In this document: positions 15,585-24,892 of the stretch, in pieces | How positions within the stretch are numbered: the stretch's first letter is position 1 | Layout of the letters: each line of letters begins with the position of its first letter | Source: CAWDVR01 sp044869805 | GTDB lineage: Bacteria; Acidobacteriota; Thermoanaerobaculia; Multivoradales; SZUA-115 | Reading direction: 5' to 3' | DNA: 64,000 bases | Assembly (NCBI GenBank): GCA_044869805.1 | Contig: JBIOXV010000207.1 | Coordinates: forward strand, 12,888 to 76,887 | The notes under the pieces: generated by a model | Told to the model about the DNA's origin: nothing | Database searches by the model: none | What the model saw: only the letters and a program-made list of their open reading frames with translations | Program-made: the position numbers and the translations under genes

Positions 15585-16847
15585 ATGGCAGAAAGGAAGC
15601 CGACGCTGGTTCGCCGCCTGCTGCGGGCCTTGGGTCCGGGACTCGTCACCGGCGCCGCCGACGACGATCCGGCCGGGATCGCCACCTACTCGATCGCCGG
15701 CGCCCGCTTCGGGACCGGGCTGCTGTGGCTGGCGCCGCTGACCTGGCCGCTGATGGCGGCCGTCGAGGGCATGTGCGCCCGGGTGGGGATGGTGACCGGC
15801 GGCGGCCTCATGGACGCGCTGCGCCGGAAGCTCCCTCGGCCTGTCCTCTTCCTCGCGGCGGCAGCACTCTTCGCCGCCAACACTTTCAACGTCGGAGCCG
15901 ACCTCGCCGGGATGGGCGATGCGGCCGAGCTGCTGACCGGAGTCGACTCGCGCGCCTGGGTCGTGGGCTTCGGGCTGGTCATCGCCTGGGCGACCATCGC
16001 CCTGCGCTATGCGGCGATCGCCCGGATCTTGAAGTGGCTGGTGCTGGTGCTCTTCGCCTACGTGGTGACCGCGATCTCCATCGGCCCGGACTGGGGCGAG
16101 GTCCTGCGCGCGACCTTCGTGCCGAGCATCCCGCGGGGCGAAGGCGCCTGGGCGACCATCGTCGCCATCCTGGGCACCACGATCAGCCCCTACCTCTTTT
16201 TCTGGCAGGCGTCGGAAGAGGTCGAGGAGGAAAAAGCCCAGGGGCGCAAGGTCCTCGGCGAGCGGGTCGGCGCCACTCGCGAGGAGATCGTGACCCGTTC
16301 TGTGGACGTCGGCGTGGGCACCTTCTTCTGCAACCTGACGTTCTTCTTCATCATCCTGACGACCGCACTGACGCTCCACCGGCACGGGATCACGCAGCCG
16401 GAGACCTCGGCGGAGGTCGCGTCGGCGCTGCGGCCACTCGCGGGCCCGTTCGCCACTGTCCTCTACACGGTTGGCATCGTGGGGTTGGGTGCGCTGGCGA
16501 TCCCGACGCTCGCCGGGTCGGCGGCCTACGCGCTCTCCGAGCTGTTCGGGTGGAGGGAGGGGATCGACGAGCGGCTGCGAGGGGCGCCGGGCTTCTACAG
16601 CGTCTTCGCCCTCTCCATCGGCTGCGCCGTGGCGATGGACTTCGCCGACTTCAGCGCCGTGCGCGCGCTCTACTTCTCCGCGATCATCAACGGCATCCTC
16701 GCGCCCTTCCTGCTGGCCGGAATCCTCGCCGTCGCCTCCGACCGCAGGATCATGGAGGGGCAGCCCAGCTCACGACTCGGCCAGGCGACCGTCTTCGTCA
16801 CCATGCTCGCCATGCTGGCGGCAGCGGCGGCGATGTTCCTCGTCTGA
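15585..16847 (+). CDS. Nramp-family divalent metal transporter
   Basis: A 420-residue integral membrane protein with about eleven hydrophobic segments. The N-terminal signature GPGLVTGAADDDPAGIATYS matches the DPGN-type TM1 region of Nramp proteins in its bacterial DDDPSG variant, followed by AGARFGTGLLW. These carriers move Mn2+ or Fe2+ with protons; the DDDP variant branch includes Mg2+ or uncharacterised carriers, so the ion is not certain. ISPYLFFWQASEEVEEEKAQG is also typical of this branch. The ATG at MAERKPTL is preferred over an upstream GTG because it begins just before the conserved core. It faces away from corA across a short shared promoter region. Confidence 0.85.
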   Translation: MAERKPTLVRRLLRALGPGLVTGAADDDPAGIATYSIAGARFGTGLLWLAPLTWPLMAAVEGMCARVGMVTGGGLMDALRRKLPRPVLFLAAAALFAANTFNVGADLAGMGDAAELLTGVDSRAWVVGFGLVIAWATIALRYAAIARILKWLVLVLFAYVVTAISIGPDWGEVLRATFVPSIPRGEGAWATIVAILGTTISPYLFFWQASEEVEEEKAQGRKVLGERVGATREEIVTRSVDVGVGTFFCNLTFFFIILTTALTLHRHGITQPETSAEVASALRPLAGPFATVLYTVGIVGLGALAIPTLAGSAAYALSELFGWREGIDERLRGAPGFYSVFALSIGCAVAMDFADFSAVRALYFSAIINGILAPFLLAGILAVASDRRIMEGQPSSRLGQATVFVTMLAMLAAAAAMFLV

Positions 16848-16878
16848 CTCGCACCCGACGTTCAAGGCCGCAGATCGC

Positions 16879-17934
16879 CTAGAACAGCGGCGGCTGGGCG
16901 CTCTCCTGCTCGTTTTCCTCATCGCTCGCCGCGCGGGATTCGCCGCCGTTGTCGTCCCCGGCCGCGATCGAGGCTTCGTCCGTCAGGCCGTCGAGGTAAA
17001 GGTGGCGGCCGAAGCCCTTGAGGTACTGCAGGCCCGTGCCGTGCTCGCGCGCGACCTTGATCTGGTTGAGCTTGGCGTCGAGGTCGTCGATGAAGTGCAG
17101 CACCACGGCCTCGGCGGTCATCGGTTCGACCACCGCCGAGAACTCCTTTTTGCCCTGGTGTGAGAGCACGAGGTGCTCGAGCTGAAGCTTGAGGTCGGCC
17201 GGAAAATCGGGGATCGCGGCCACCCGCTCGAGTAGCAGGTCGCGGCCGATCACCACGTGGCCCACCAGCCGGCCCTCGACGGTGTAGTCGTTCGAGGGGA
17301 AGCCGCCCAGCTCGCGGATCTTGCCGAGGTCGTGGAACAGCACGCCCAGGAGCAGCAGGTCGCGGTCGAGCTCGCGGTAGTGGGAGCTGACGGAGAGGGC
17401 CAGCTCCGCCATCGACACTACGTGCTCGAGCAATCCCCCACGGTAGGCATGGTGCATGGACTTGGCAGCCGGGTGCTTGCGCAAGGCCTCGCCGTAGATC
17501 GCCAGGGTGTCGCTCGCCAGCAGGGCGAGGGCGGGGCGGGAGATCTCCTCGCGAAACACCCGTAGGAGCCGGCGCCAGAGTTCATCCACGTCCTCGCGTG
17601 TGGACGGGATGAGCAGGGCCTCGTCGAAGCCGTGGCGACGGTCCTCGTCGGTTGCCTGCCGGCATTCGTCGATGGAGAGCTGCAAGGCATCGCGATAGAG
17701 CTTCACGGAGCCTCGGAAGGCCACGAAGTTGTAGGCCTCGAAGCGGCCGTCGAGGGCCGGGCTGTCGCTCCAGATCTTGGCCACCATGCTGCCGCTCGAG
17801 TCGGCCACCTCGAGGTCCATGTAGGAGCGGCCGTTGCGGTCCTGGCGCGTCTCCTTGCGGGTCAAGAGCGCGAAGCCCTGCACCTGGTCTCCCGCCAGCC
17901 AGGTGGCGATCGGAACGTTCTTGCGCATGGGCAT
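16879..17934 (-). CDS. OB-fold plus HD-domain 3'-5' exoribonuclease (YhaM-like)
   Basis: A 351-residue cytoplasmic protein. Residues about 8-100 form an OB-fold nucleic-acid-binding domain (GFALLTRKETRQDRNGRSYMDLEVAD). Residues about 150-320 form an HD phosphohydrolase domain with HHAYRGGLLEHVVSMAELA, the metal pair LLLGVLFHDLGKI and LVLSHQGKKEF. This arrangement is that of YhaM, a 3'-5' exonuclease acting on RNA and single-stranded DNA. The C-terminal 30 residues are acidic and low-complexity. The ATG at MPMRKNVPIATWL is chosen since upstream sequence has no family resemblance. It is convergent with the Nramp gene (31-bp gap) and divergent from VWA-4. Confidence 0.85.
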   Translation of the reverse strand: MPMRKNVPIATWLAGDQVQGFALLTRKETRQDRNGRSYMDLEVADSSGSMVAKIWSDSPALDGRFEAYNFVAFRGSVKLYRDALQLSIDECRQATDEDRRHGFDEALLIPSTREDVDELWRRLLRVFREEISRPALALLASDTLAIYGEALRKHPAAKSMHHAYRGGLLEHVVSMAELALSVSSHYRELDRDLLLLGVLFHDLGKIRELGGFPSNDYTVEGRLVGHVVIGRDLLLERVAAIPDFPADLKLQLEHLVLSHQGKKEFSAVVEPMTAEAVVLHFIDDLDAKLNQIKVAREHGTGLQYLKGFGRHLYLDGLTDEASIAAGDDNGGESRAASDEENEQESAQPPLF

Positions 17935-18064
17935 GGTCGTGGCCGCTGCGCATCCGCCGGCCGCGGCCGGAAGACGGAGGCTGGGGCTGCCGGCAGAGTG
18001 TATGGCGGATGCGGGCGGGCGCCAAGGCGAAGCGTTACCTGTCCGCCGCCTGGCGCGCCTGCCG

Positions 18065-18107
18065 TCTGGCGTGCCTGGCATCTGGCGTGCCTGGCATCTA
18101 GCGTGCA
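18065..18107. repeat. 16-bp tandem repeat upstream of VWA-4
   Basis: TCTGGCGTGCCTGGCA occurs twice back to back (18065-18080 and 18081-18096), followed by a third, diverged start TCTAGCGTGC. It lies 13-55 bp before the start of the fourth GWxTD/VWA gene, within its likely leader or promoter. It could be slippage-generated or a binding-site array. Confidence 0.6.
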
Positions 18108-18119
18108 GAGGCCGGCCCC

Positions 18120-20753
18120 ATGCTTTCCACCGCCCGCAGCAGCACTGCCCTCCTCCTGGTGGGCCTCGCCTCGATAGTGTGTGCTTCGCCGGCCTCCGGC
18201 CAGGAGGCCGGCCCCTGGCCGGAGGCCGACCGCAGCTTCTTCTACGACGGCCCGGGCTGGCTGTTGGCGCCGGGGGAGCGGGAAAAACTCCTCACCACGG
18301 ACGCCGCCAGCCGGGCGGCGTCGATCGCGGCGTTCCTCGACCACGACCCCATCCCGGAGACCGCCGAGCAGGAGCTCCAGGAAGGCATCCGGCGCCGACT
18401 CGAGCTGGCACGCTCGCTGTTCCTGTCGCCGGCCGACCTCCGCTACCAGCTCGTGTTCTTGAACGGCCCGCCGGCCGAGCGCATCGTGGTCGACTGCGGC
18501 CAGGCCTACAAGCCGCTCGAGGTCTGGAGCTACCCGCCGGCCACCGGCCCGGGCGCGCGTGGCATCGAGGCCCAGCAGGAGTCCGGGGCGGAGCCCGACA
18601 CAGGCGAGGTCAAGGGCCGCTACCTGCGCCGGCGCTCGCGCTGGTCGGAGGAGCCGATGCTGGTGCTCTACCGCTCGACGCCGGTCGAGCCCTACCGCCT
18701 GTGGCGGCCCGACGACGGCAAGCGGGCCCTCTACACGCGGGAGATGGAGTACCTGCTCGAGCAGTACGACGAGCTGCGCAACTTCATCGTCGGCATGCGC
18801 TTCGATCTCCAGGCCTGCGACGAGGCACGCAAGATCGATCGCGCCACCGGCGTCGAGGGGCTCTCCGGGTTCCTGCGCGGCCGCCCGACCACGGCCGCCG
18901 TCGACGCCTTCGTGGGGCCGCCCAAGGACCTCGCCGCCTGGGCCCGCGAGGCTGCCCAGACCGTGCTCCCGCCCTCCGACAAGCCCACCCTCACGCTAGC
19001 GCCGCTGGCGGTCGAGTTCCCGCACTTCGCCGGCGAGCGCATGCTGGCCCGCATGATGGTGACACTGCCGGCGGGCGACCCGCTCACCGCCAACGCCGAC
19101 GGCGACCTCGAGCTGATGGTCGAGGGCATTCTGTCGAGCGAAGGCCGGATCCTGGGCCAGGCCCGGCTGCGCTTCGAGATCGAGCCGCCGCCGGCCGGCC
19201 AGCAGATCAAGCTCGCCATCGACGAGCCGTTGCGCACCGGCATGCCGGTGATGGCTCACTTCAAGGTCTGGGATGCGACCAGCGGCGCCACGGCGTGGGT
19301 GGCGAGCGGGTTCCGGGTGCCCAAGAGCCCGACGCCCCCGGAGGGCACCTCCGGCCTGATGACCGCCGCGGCGCAGGGCGAGAAGCTCGCCGCGGAGGCC
19401 GCCGCGGTCGCCCGCGACAGCCTGATGCTCGCCCCGCCGCTCGAGGGCCAGGTGGTGCTCGGGCTGTGGCGCGCCATCGCCCTGGTCACCGGCGAAGGGA
19501 TCAAGAAGGTGGTCTTCAAGGTCGACGGCGTGGCGCAGGTGACGCGGGTGACCGAGCCCTGGGAGGTCGAGCTGCGCCTGGCGACCTACCCCACGGAGCA
19601 GATCGTGCGCGTCGAGGGGCTCGACGGCGCCGGCAACCTGATCGCTTCCGACGAAGTGATCCTCAACCAGCCGCGCGGCGCCTTCCGGGTGCGGATCGTC
19701 GAGCCCAAGCGCGGCGCCCGGCTGGCGGGCGAGGTCACGGCGCGGGCCGAGGTGGTGGTGCCGGACGAGCGCACGGTGTCCAAGGTCGAGTTCAAGGTCA
19801 ACGACCAGATGATCGCCACGCTCGAGAAGCCGCCGTGGACGGTGAAAGTAGTGGTGCCGGGCGCGGGCCAGACGGCCTACGTCGCGGCGACCGCCTTCCT
19901 CGACGACGGCCGCCAGGCGGAGGACGTGCGGTTCCTGAACGCGCCCGACTACGTGGAAGAGGTGGACGTGCGGTTGGTGGAGCTCTACACCACGGTGGTG
20001 GACCGCTCTGGCCGCCTCGCCCGCGGCCTGACCGACGCCGACTTCGAGGTGCAGGAGGATGGCCGCCGCCAGCAGATCACCAAGTTCGAGCTGGTCGAGA
20101 ACCTGCCCCTGATCCTGGGCATCACGATCGACACCTCGGGCTCGATGGCGAGCTCGCTCGCCGAGGCGCAAGAGGCGGGCCGCAACTTCTTGAGCGAGGT
20201 GGTCCGCCCCACCGATCACTGCTTCGTGGTCGCCTTCTCCGGCAAGCCGACCCTGGTGATGCCGCCGACCGACGACGAGGGGGCCTGCATGCAGGGGCTC
20301 GACGGCCTGCAGGCCGTGGGCTGGACGGCGCTGCACGACGCGGTGGTGACCAGCCTCTACTACATGCGGGAGCTCGAGGGCCAGCGCGCCCTGGTGCTGC
20401 TCTCCGACGGCGACGACACCGCCAGCAGCATCCGCTGGGAAGAGGCGCTCGAATACGCCAAACGCAGCGGCGTGGCGGTGTTCCCGGTCGGCCTCGGGGT
20501 CGGCGCCGCCGACCTCCGCATCCGCGGCAAGCTCGGCGATCTGGCGCGGGAGACCGGCGGGCGCCTGTTCTACATCGACCGCGCCGAGGAGCTGGCGAGC
20601 GTCTACGACGAGATCGAGAGCGAGCTGCGCAGCCGCTATCTCATCGCCTACGCGCCGGACAGGAGCGACGAGACCGGCGCCTTCCACCTGATCGAAGTCA
20701 AGGTGAAGAAGGACGGGTTGAAAGCGCGCACCATCCGTGGCTACTATCGGTGA
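18120..20753 (+). CDS. Secreted VWFA-related domain protein, paralogue 4 (diverged N-terminus)
   Basis: An 877-residue exported protein (signal peptide to about PASGQ). The N-terminal region corresponds in position to the GWxTD-type domain of its paralogues but is strongly diverged: the FW..RDP..T..NE signature is missing, while VFLNGPPAERIVVDCGQAYKP still matches their LNGEP...W segment. The beta-rich middle and C-terminal VWA domain are retained, with metal site DTSGSM at about D671, TALHDAV and LSDGDDTASS, ending RGYYR. About 150 bp after the HD gene start, it stands apart from the first three copies and is followed by an exported protein gene 45 bp downstream. A specialised member of the set is likely. 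Confidence 0.85.
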   Translation: MLSTARSSTALLLVGLASIVCASPASGQEAGPWPEADRSFFYDGPGWLLAPGEREKLLTTDAASRAASIAAFLDHDPIPETAEQELQEGIRRRLELARSLFLSPADLRYQLVFLNGPPAERIVVDCGQAYKPLEVWSYPPATGPGARGIEAQQESGAEPDTGEVKGRYLRRRSRWSEEPMLVLYRSTPVEPYRLWRPDDGKRALYTREMEYLLEQYDELRNFIVGMRFDLQACDEARKIDRATGVEGLSGFLRGRPTTAAVDAFVGPPKDLAAWAREAAQTVLPPSDKPTLTLAPLAVEFPHFAGERMLARMMVTLPAGDPLTANADGDLELMVEGILSSEGRILGQARLRFEIEPPPAGQQIKLAIDEPLRTGMPVMAHFKVWDATSGATAWVASGFRVPKSPTPPEGTSGLMTAAAQGEKLAAEAAAVARDSLMLAPPLEGQVVLGLWRAIALVTGEGIKKVVFKVDGVAQVTRVTEPWEVELRLATYPTEQIVRVEGLDGAGNLIASDEVILNQPRGAFRVRIVEPKRGARLAGEVTARAEVVVPDERTVSKVEFKVNDQMIATLEKPPWTVKVVVPGAGQTAYVAATAFLDDGRQAEDVRFLNAPDYVEEVDVRLVELYTTVVDRSGRLARGLTDADFEVQEDGRRQQITKFELVENLPLILGITIDTSGSMASSLAEAQEAGRNFLSEVVRPTDHCFVVAFSGKPTLVMPPTDDEGACMQGLDGLQAVGWTALHDAVVTSLYYMRELEGQRALVLLSDGDDTASSIRWEEALEYAKRSGVAVFPVGLGVGAADLRIRGKLGDLARETGGRLFYIDRAEELASVYDEIESELRSRYLIAYAPDRSDETGAFHLIEVKVKKDGLKARTIRGYYR

Positions 20754-20798
20754 GCCCCGCGCCGGCCGCGCCCTCGTGGCCGGCGCCGGGCGACGATC

Positions 20799-21479
20799 AT
20801 GCGCCTCCCGACTCGCACCGTAGCCCTCGCCGCCTTCCTTTCTCTGGCCGGTGCCGGAGTCTTCGCCGTGGGGGCCTTCGCCGCGGAGACCGGGGTCTTC
20901 GAGCTGGGGTCACTCAACAAGCGGTACGACCACCTGACCTCCGACCTGGCGCCGATCGAGACCGGCGGCATCAAGGTCCAGCTCTCCTCACCGCAGCACG
21001 AGCTCTCCCTGTTGTCGAACCGCTTGGTGCTGCGGCCCCTCGGCCCCGGCAGTTACGACCTCGCCCTGCAGATCGAGTTCGGCGGCAGCGGCTCGCTGAT
21101 CGCCGACCTCGACGTCTCGGGCGCCGCCTCCAGGCTCACGGACGAGCTCGTGGTGCCGGCCCAGCGGCGCACGGTGCTCGCCAAGGTGAAGATCGCGCGC
21201 TCCCGCTCGGGCTACCTCATCACGCCGCTCGAGCTGCCGAGCGACTTCCAGGTCGAGATCGAGAGCCGCCTGGGCTCGCAGCTCGTCGCCGCCTGCCGGC
21301 CGCTCGGCCTGCTGATGCCGCTCAACTGCGACGACCTCGAGCGCGCGCTGACGCTGGTCTCGATCCCCATGCCGGCGCCGGGCGAGACCTACCTGTTCGA
21401 GAGCGAGCGCCTGGCGGAGAGCGAGCGCCGCGACCTGGACGCCTATCTGAAGCGCACCGGCGCTACGTTCCTCGAGTAG
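20799..21479 (+). CDS. Exported protein of unknown function
   Basis: A 226-residue protein with a clear signal peptide (RTVALAAFLSLAGAGVFAVGAFAA, cut about residue 29). The mature part is beta-rich and built of alternating short strands (KVQLSSPQHELSLLSNRLVL, SYDLALQIEFGGSG) and ends in a helical segment ESERLAESERRDLDAYLK. I do not recognise a family. It starts 45 bp after VWA-4 on the same strand, so the two are probably cotranscribed and the proteins may meet in the periplasm. The stop codon lies in the left arm of repeat copy B. Confidence 0.7.
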   Translation: MRLPTRTVALAAFLSLAGAGVFAVGAFAAETGVFELGSLNKRYDHLTSDLAPIETGGIKVQLSSPQHELSLLSNRLVLRPLGPGSYDLALQIEFGGSGSLIADLDVSGAASRLTDELVVPAQRRTVLAKVKIARSRSGYLITPLELPSDFQVEIESRLGSQLVAACRPLGLLMPLNCDDLERALTLVSIPMPAPGETYLFESERLAESERRDLDAYLKRTGATFLE

Positions 21480-21621
21480 CCTGGAACGAAACCTACTGTG
21501 CGGTCCATCTGCTGCGTCGCGGGTCCTCCCCGCGATCCTCACGTACTGACGTGTACGCTGCGGTCGCCGGGTCCTCCCGCTCCTTGCACCTAGACCGCTC
21601 GCGACGGTTTCGTTCCAGGCT
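21478..21621. repeat. Dispersed hairpin-ended repeat, copy B
   Basis: The ends are a perfect 16-bp inverted repeat: AGCCTGGAACGAAACC (21478-21493) and GGTTTCGTTCCAGGCT (21606-21621), with about 112 bp between them. The body contains two similar direct copies of GTCGC(C)GGGTCCTCCC and matches copies A and C. It exactly fills the gap between two convergent genes, each arm overlapping a stop codon, so a terminator role in this place is plausible. Confidence 0.88.
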
Positions 21622-24600
21622 CAGATCGCGCGGCCAGCTCCCGGGGCCGCCGGCCAGGTCAGGCCCTCCTGCGTGGCCAGGGCGACGATCTCCTGGTGCT
21701 CGCGGACCCGGAAGAGGAAGGTGTGCCGCTCCGTGGGGCTGAGGCCGTCGGCCTTGGCGAGCAGCAGCCGATAGGCGAGGCGCAGGTGCGGCAGGGCGCC
21801 GCGCGGCCGGCTGTCGCGGCGGGCGAGCCAGGCGAGGGCCTGATAGAGGCGTAGCTCGCCGATCTCGCGGCGCTCCAGGTGCAGGCTCTCCCCGAGGAAC
21901 GCCCCGAGATCGGCGGCGAGGCGCTCGACCCTGGCCTCGTCCGCGGCCGCCATCGCGAGGTCCAGCCAGGCTGTGAGGTCGAGCAGGATCGCCTCGCGAT
22001 CGCCTACCCGTCGGTGCGCCGCCACCGCCTCGGCAAACGCCGAGGCGGCCTCGCTCCATTGGCGCTTGGCGAGCAGCACCTCGCCGATCAGTCGCTGGGC
22101 GTCGCCAAGGGCGGCGTTCAAGGAGCTCTGCAGCCGCAGGTCGAACTGCGCCCTGCGAGCTTCCTCGAGCGCGCTGTCGAAGCTCTCGAGGTGGAAGTAG
22201 TTCTCGGCCACGGCGAGCCGGGCGATGGCCGCGCCCGAGGCATCCTCGCTCGCTTCGCGCAGCGCCAGCGCCCGCCGCAAGGGGGCCGAGGCGGTGGCGA
22301 AGTCACCCAGGCGGGAGAGGGCCTTGGCGATGCCGAGCAGCGCAAAGCCGACTTCGGCGGGGTCCCCCGCGGCCGCCAGCACGCTTTCGGCTTCCCGGTA
22401 GTGGGCCAGGGCGGCGGGGTAGCGGCCCTCGAGCAACGCGATCCGGCCCAGGGCGGAGAGCGAGCTGCCGACGGCCTTCGGCTTGTCGAGGTGGCGGCGG
22501 ATGGCGAGCGCCCGCTCGTGGAGCTCGAGGCCGTCGCGCAGCCGGCGCTGGTGCACGGCGACATTGCCGAGGTGGAAGAGGCAGCTCGCGGCGAGCGAGG
22601 AGGTGTCGGCCGGCCCGAGGTGGGGAAGCACCCGCTCGAGCAGCTCGCCGGCCTCCTGGTGGTGCTCCTGGCGGATCAGCAGCCGCGCCAGGTGGAGCAC
22701 CAGCACGGCGCCGGCCAGCGGCTCGCGGGCGCCGGGCCCCGAGAGCGCCTGGCGAAGGGTCGCCTCGGCATCCGCCAGGCGCCCTTCCTGCTCCTCGAGC
22801 TCGGCGGCGAGGCCCGCCAGGGCCAGCGCCTTCCTGGAGTCGCCCTGGGCCAGGGCGCGGGCGAGAGTCAGCTCGTCGGCGAGGTCCCGCAAGCGCCCCA
22901 GCTTTCTGGCCAGGGGCAGGAGGTGCCAGAGGATCAGCAGCTCGAGCTGCGGCTGGCCGCTCGGCAGGTCCTTGGCGCGCTTCCGCAAGGCGTCGAGCTC
23001 AGCGGCGAGGGCCTGGAAGAGCGCTTCGGGCGGCGCCCCTCCCTCCGCCACCGCCTCGAGCAGCGCCGTGAGCCCCAGCGGCGAGGTGGCGAGCAGCGCG
23101 TAGCGCGGCCAGGCAGCCTGCGGCACCGCCGGCAGCGTCTTCCCCAACGTCAACCGGAGGCGGGCGGCCTCCGCGCCGGGAAGGGTGGCGCGCAGCGCCG
23201 CGGCCAGGGCCGGGCAGGCGAGCACCAGGCCGGGGCCCCAGGCCGACGGGGCCGCCTCGGCCCAGCCCTCCTTCACCCACGCTCCTGCCCAGCCGGCCGC
23301 GAGCGCCTCGCCCCCGGCCGCGGCCAGGGCCTGCGGCGGCACCGGCAGGCCGGCGACGGCCAGCAGGCGGGAGGCGAGCGGCCCGCCCAGGCGGCGGGCC
23401 TCGGCTTCCGCGTGCTGCACCAGCCGCTCGGAGGGAAGGTAGGTCGTCGCTTCGCTGCCACCGAAGAAGAAGCTGCCGAGCACCTGGCGAATCAGGCCGG
23501 CCTGGACCATCGCCGTCAAGCCCTCCTCCAGTGCGAACGGGTTGCCGTGCGCCACCTCCAGCAGGGTGGTCTGCACGGCGGCGGGAAGCGACAGGCTGGC
23601 GCCGAGCCGCGAGAGCGTAGCCGCGAGGTCGGCGGCAGGCAGCGGCTCGACGCGCGCCCCCAGCGCGGAGGAGCGCCTGAGGCCAGCCGGCAGCGAGCGG
23701 CCGGCCGCGACCAGGCGGAAGCCGCCCTTCGCGGTGGCCGTCTCGGCCAACCATGCGAGGAAGGCGAGATCCTCCGCGGTCGCCCCTTCGAGGCCGTCCA
23801 CCACCACGACCGGCGGCCGGCCCGCCGCCCGGCCCAGCTCGGCGAGGAGGCCGGGCAGGGCGGGCCCGACCCGCTGGTCGTCGACGCCGAGGTCCGCCAG
23901 CCCTTGAAAGGCCGCGCCCGCCGCGGTGCCGGCGGCCAGCATGCGGAGGAGGAGCTGGGTGGTGAGCGTCGGCCCCGCCTGCCGTGCCGGCCTCGGACTC
24001 GTCCACAGCACGGGAGCGCCGGCGCCCGCCAGAGCCTCCCAGACCGCACGCGTCTTGCCGCAGCCTGCCGGGCCGGTCACCACCACCCGCGGTGCCGGGG
24101 AGGCCAGCACCTTGTCGAGCTCCGGCCGGGGCACGTAGGCCGAGCGGCGCTTGAGCGGGCGGGGGTTCCGGTAGGGTGGCGCTTCGGTGTCCTCGCCGAG
24201 GGCCTGGACCAAGGGCACCCGCAGGCCACCGAGCCCCTGGAAGGTCCCGGCCGGCCGCAGCTTGCGGCGCACCTCCAGGCGGGCCGCGGCGTGCGTGGTG
24301 AGGAAGACCTTGCCCGCTTCGAGGGCCGGCGCCCGCCGCTCCGTCTCCTCGAGCAGGGGGTTGGCCACTACCGCGGCGGCGGGGAGCTCGATCTGCCCGG
24401 GCAAGAGCAGGAAGCGCAGGCCGCCGCCCCGCGGGCCGGGGCCACCGCCGGCGGCGGCGGTGGCGGAAAGCAGCTCGGCGGCCACCACCAGGGCGGCATC
24501 GAAGACCGCCGGGTCGCCGGCCTCCGGCACCACGGCGCAGAGGTTGGGCCGTGGCCAGAGCACCCCGGGGCGCTCGCGCACCGCGCCGCGTGCCGCCGCC

Positions 24601-24689
24601 AGGGTCTCGGCCCGGCCGTGCTCCTCCCACACCCGGAGCAAGGCGGCGGGCACGATGAGGCGGGGCTCAGGGGCGCGGTCCTGGTCCAT
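21621..24689 (-). CDS. STAND-like ATPase with C-terminal TPR repeats
   Basis: A 1022-residue cytoplasmic protein. Residues 1-170 are a poorly recognised alpha/beta domain. A P-loop NTPase follows, with Walker A GPAGCGKT at about 206-213, Walker B VVVVDGLEG and a winged-helix-like region. The C-terminal 450 residues are TPR-type helices (SLAASCLFHLGNVAVHQRRL, ALAHYREAESVLAAAGDP). This is the layout of MalT/LuxR-type and other STAND signalling ATPases, but I see no helix-turn-helix or enzymatic effector domain at either end. A TPR protein with ATPase control and an unknown output is the safest description. The ATG (MDQDRAPEP) is used rather than a GTG three codons upstream. It is divergent from the next gene. 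Confidence 0.72.
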   Translation of the reverse strand: MDQDRAPEPRLIVPAALLRVWEEHGRAETLAAARGAVRERPGVLWPRPNLCAVVPEAGDPAVFDAALVVAAELLSATAAAGGGPGPRGGGLRFLLLPGQIELPAAAVVANPLLEETERRAPALEAGKVFLTTHAAARLEVRRKLRPAGTFQGLGGLRVPLVQALGEDTEAPPYRNPRPLKRRSAYVPRPELDKVLASPAPRVVVTGPAGCGKTRAVWEALAGAGAPVLWTSPRPARQAGPTLTTQLLLRMLAAGTAAGAAFQGLADLGVDDQRVGPALPGLLAELGRAAGRPPVVVVDGLEGATAEDLAFLAWLAETATAKGGFRLVAAGRSLPAGLRRSSALGARVEPLPAADLAATLSRLGASLSLPAAVQTTLLEVAHGNPFALEEGLTAMVQAGLIRQVLGSFFFGGSEATTYLPSERLVQHAEAEARRLGGPLASRLLAVAGLPVPPQALAAAGGEALAAGWAGAWVKEGWAEAAPSAWGPGLVLACPALAAALRATLPGAEAARLRLTLGKTLPAVPQAAWPRYALLATSPLGLTALLEAVAEGGAPPEALFQALAAELDALRKRAKDLPSGQPQLELLILWHLLPLARKLGRLRDLADELTLARALAQGDSRKALALAGLAAELEEQEGRLADAEATLRQALSGPGAREPLAGAVLVLHLARLLIRQEHHQEAGELLERVLPHLGPADTSSLAASCLFHLGNVAVHQRRLRDGLELHERALAIRRHLDKPKAVGSSLSALGRIALLEGRYPAALAHYREAESVLAAAGDPAEVGFALLGIAKALSRLGDFATASAPLRRALALREASEDASGAAIARLAVAENYFHLESFDSALEEARRAQFDLRLQSSLNAALGDAQRLIGEVLLAKRQWSEAASAFAEAVAAHRRVGDREAILLDLTAWLDLAMAAADEARVERLAADLGAFLGESLHLERREIGELRLYQALAWLARRDSRPRGALPHLRLAYRLLLAKADGLSPTERHTFLFRVREHQEIVALATQEGLTWPAAPGAGRAI

Positions 24690-24738
24690 GGTCGCCACGC
24701 ACGTAGGACTGCCGTGGGGAGCGCCGGGGCCTCAGGGC

Positions 24739-24766
24739 TTGCTCAGCGAGAAAACTGCGATATTCT
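24739..24766 (+). promoter_or_regulatory. Possible sigma-70 promoter for the 182-residue unknown gene / xseAB
   Basis: TTGCTC and TATTCT are separated by 16 bp in an AT-richer patch of the divergent region. The -10 matches the consensus at four of six positions and the -35 is weaker. Transcription would begin near 24773, about 120 bp before the start codon. Confidence 0.4.
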
Positions 24767-24892
24767 AGGGGCCGGCCTGGAAGCTGAAGGGCCGACCGCC
24801 GTCGTCGCCTCGCACCCTGAATCCCAGCCCAGATCGCCGTCCCCCAGACGGTGAATCTGCTTGCGGCAATTCGCGTCGGAGGAAAACTGAGC

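Noticed and set aside
17834..21742. A 1302-codon plus-strand frame overlapping VWA-4
   Set aside because: It is arginine/proline/glycine-rich and runs out of phase through VWA-4 and across the repeat element. VWA-4 has a signal peptide and a VWA domain in the other frame.
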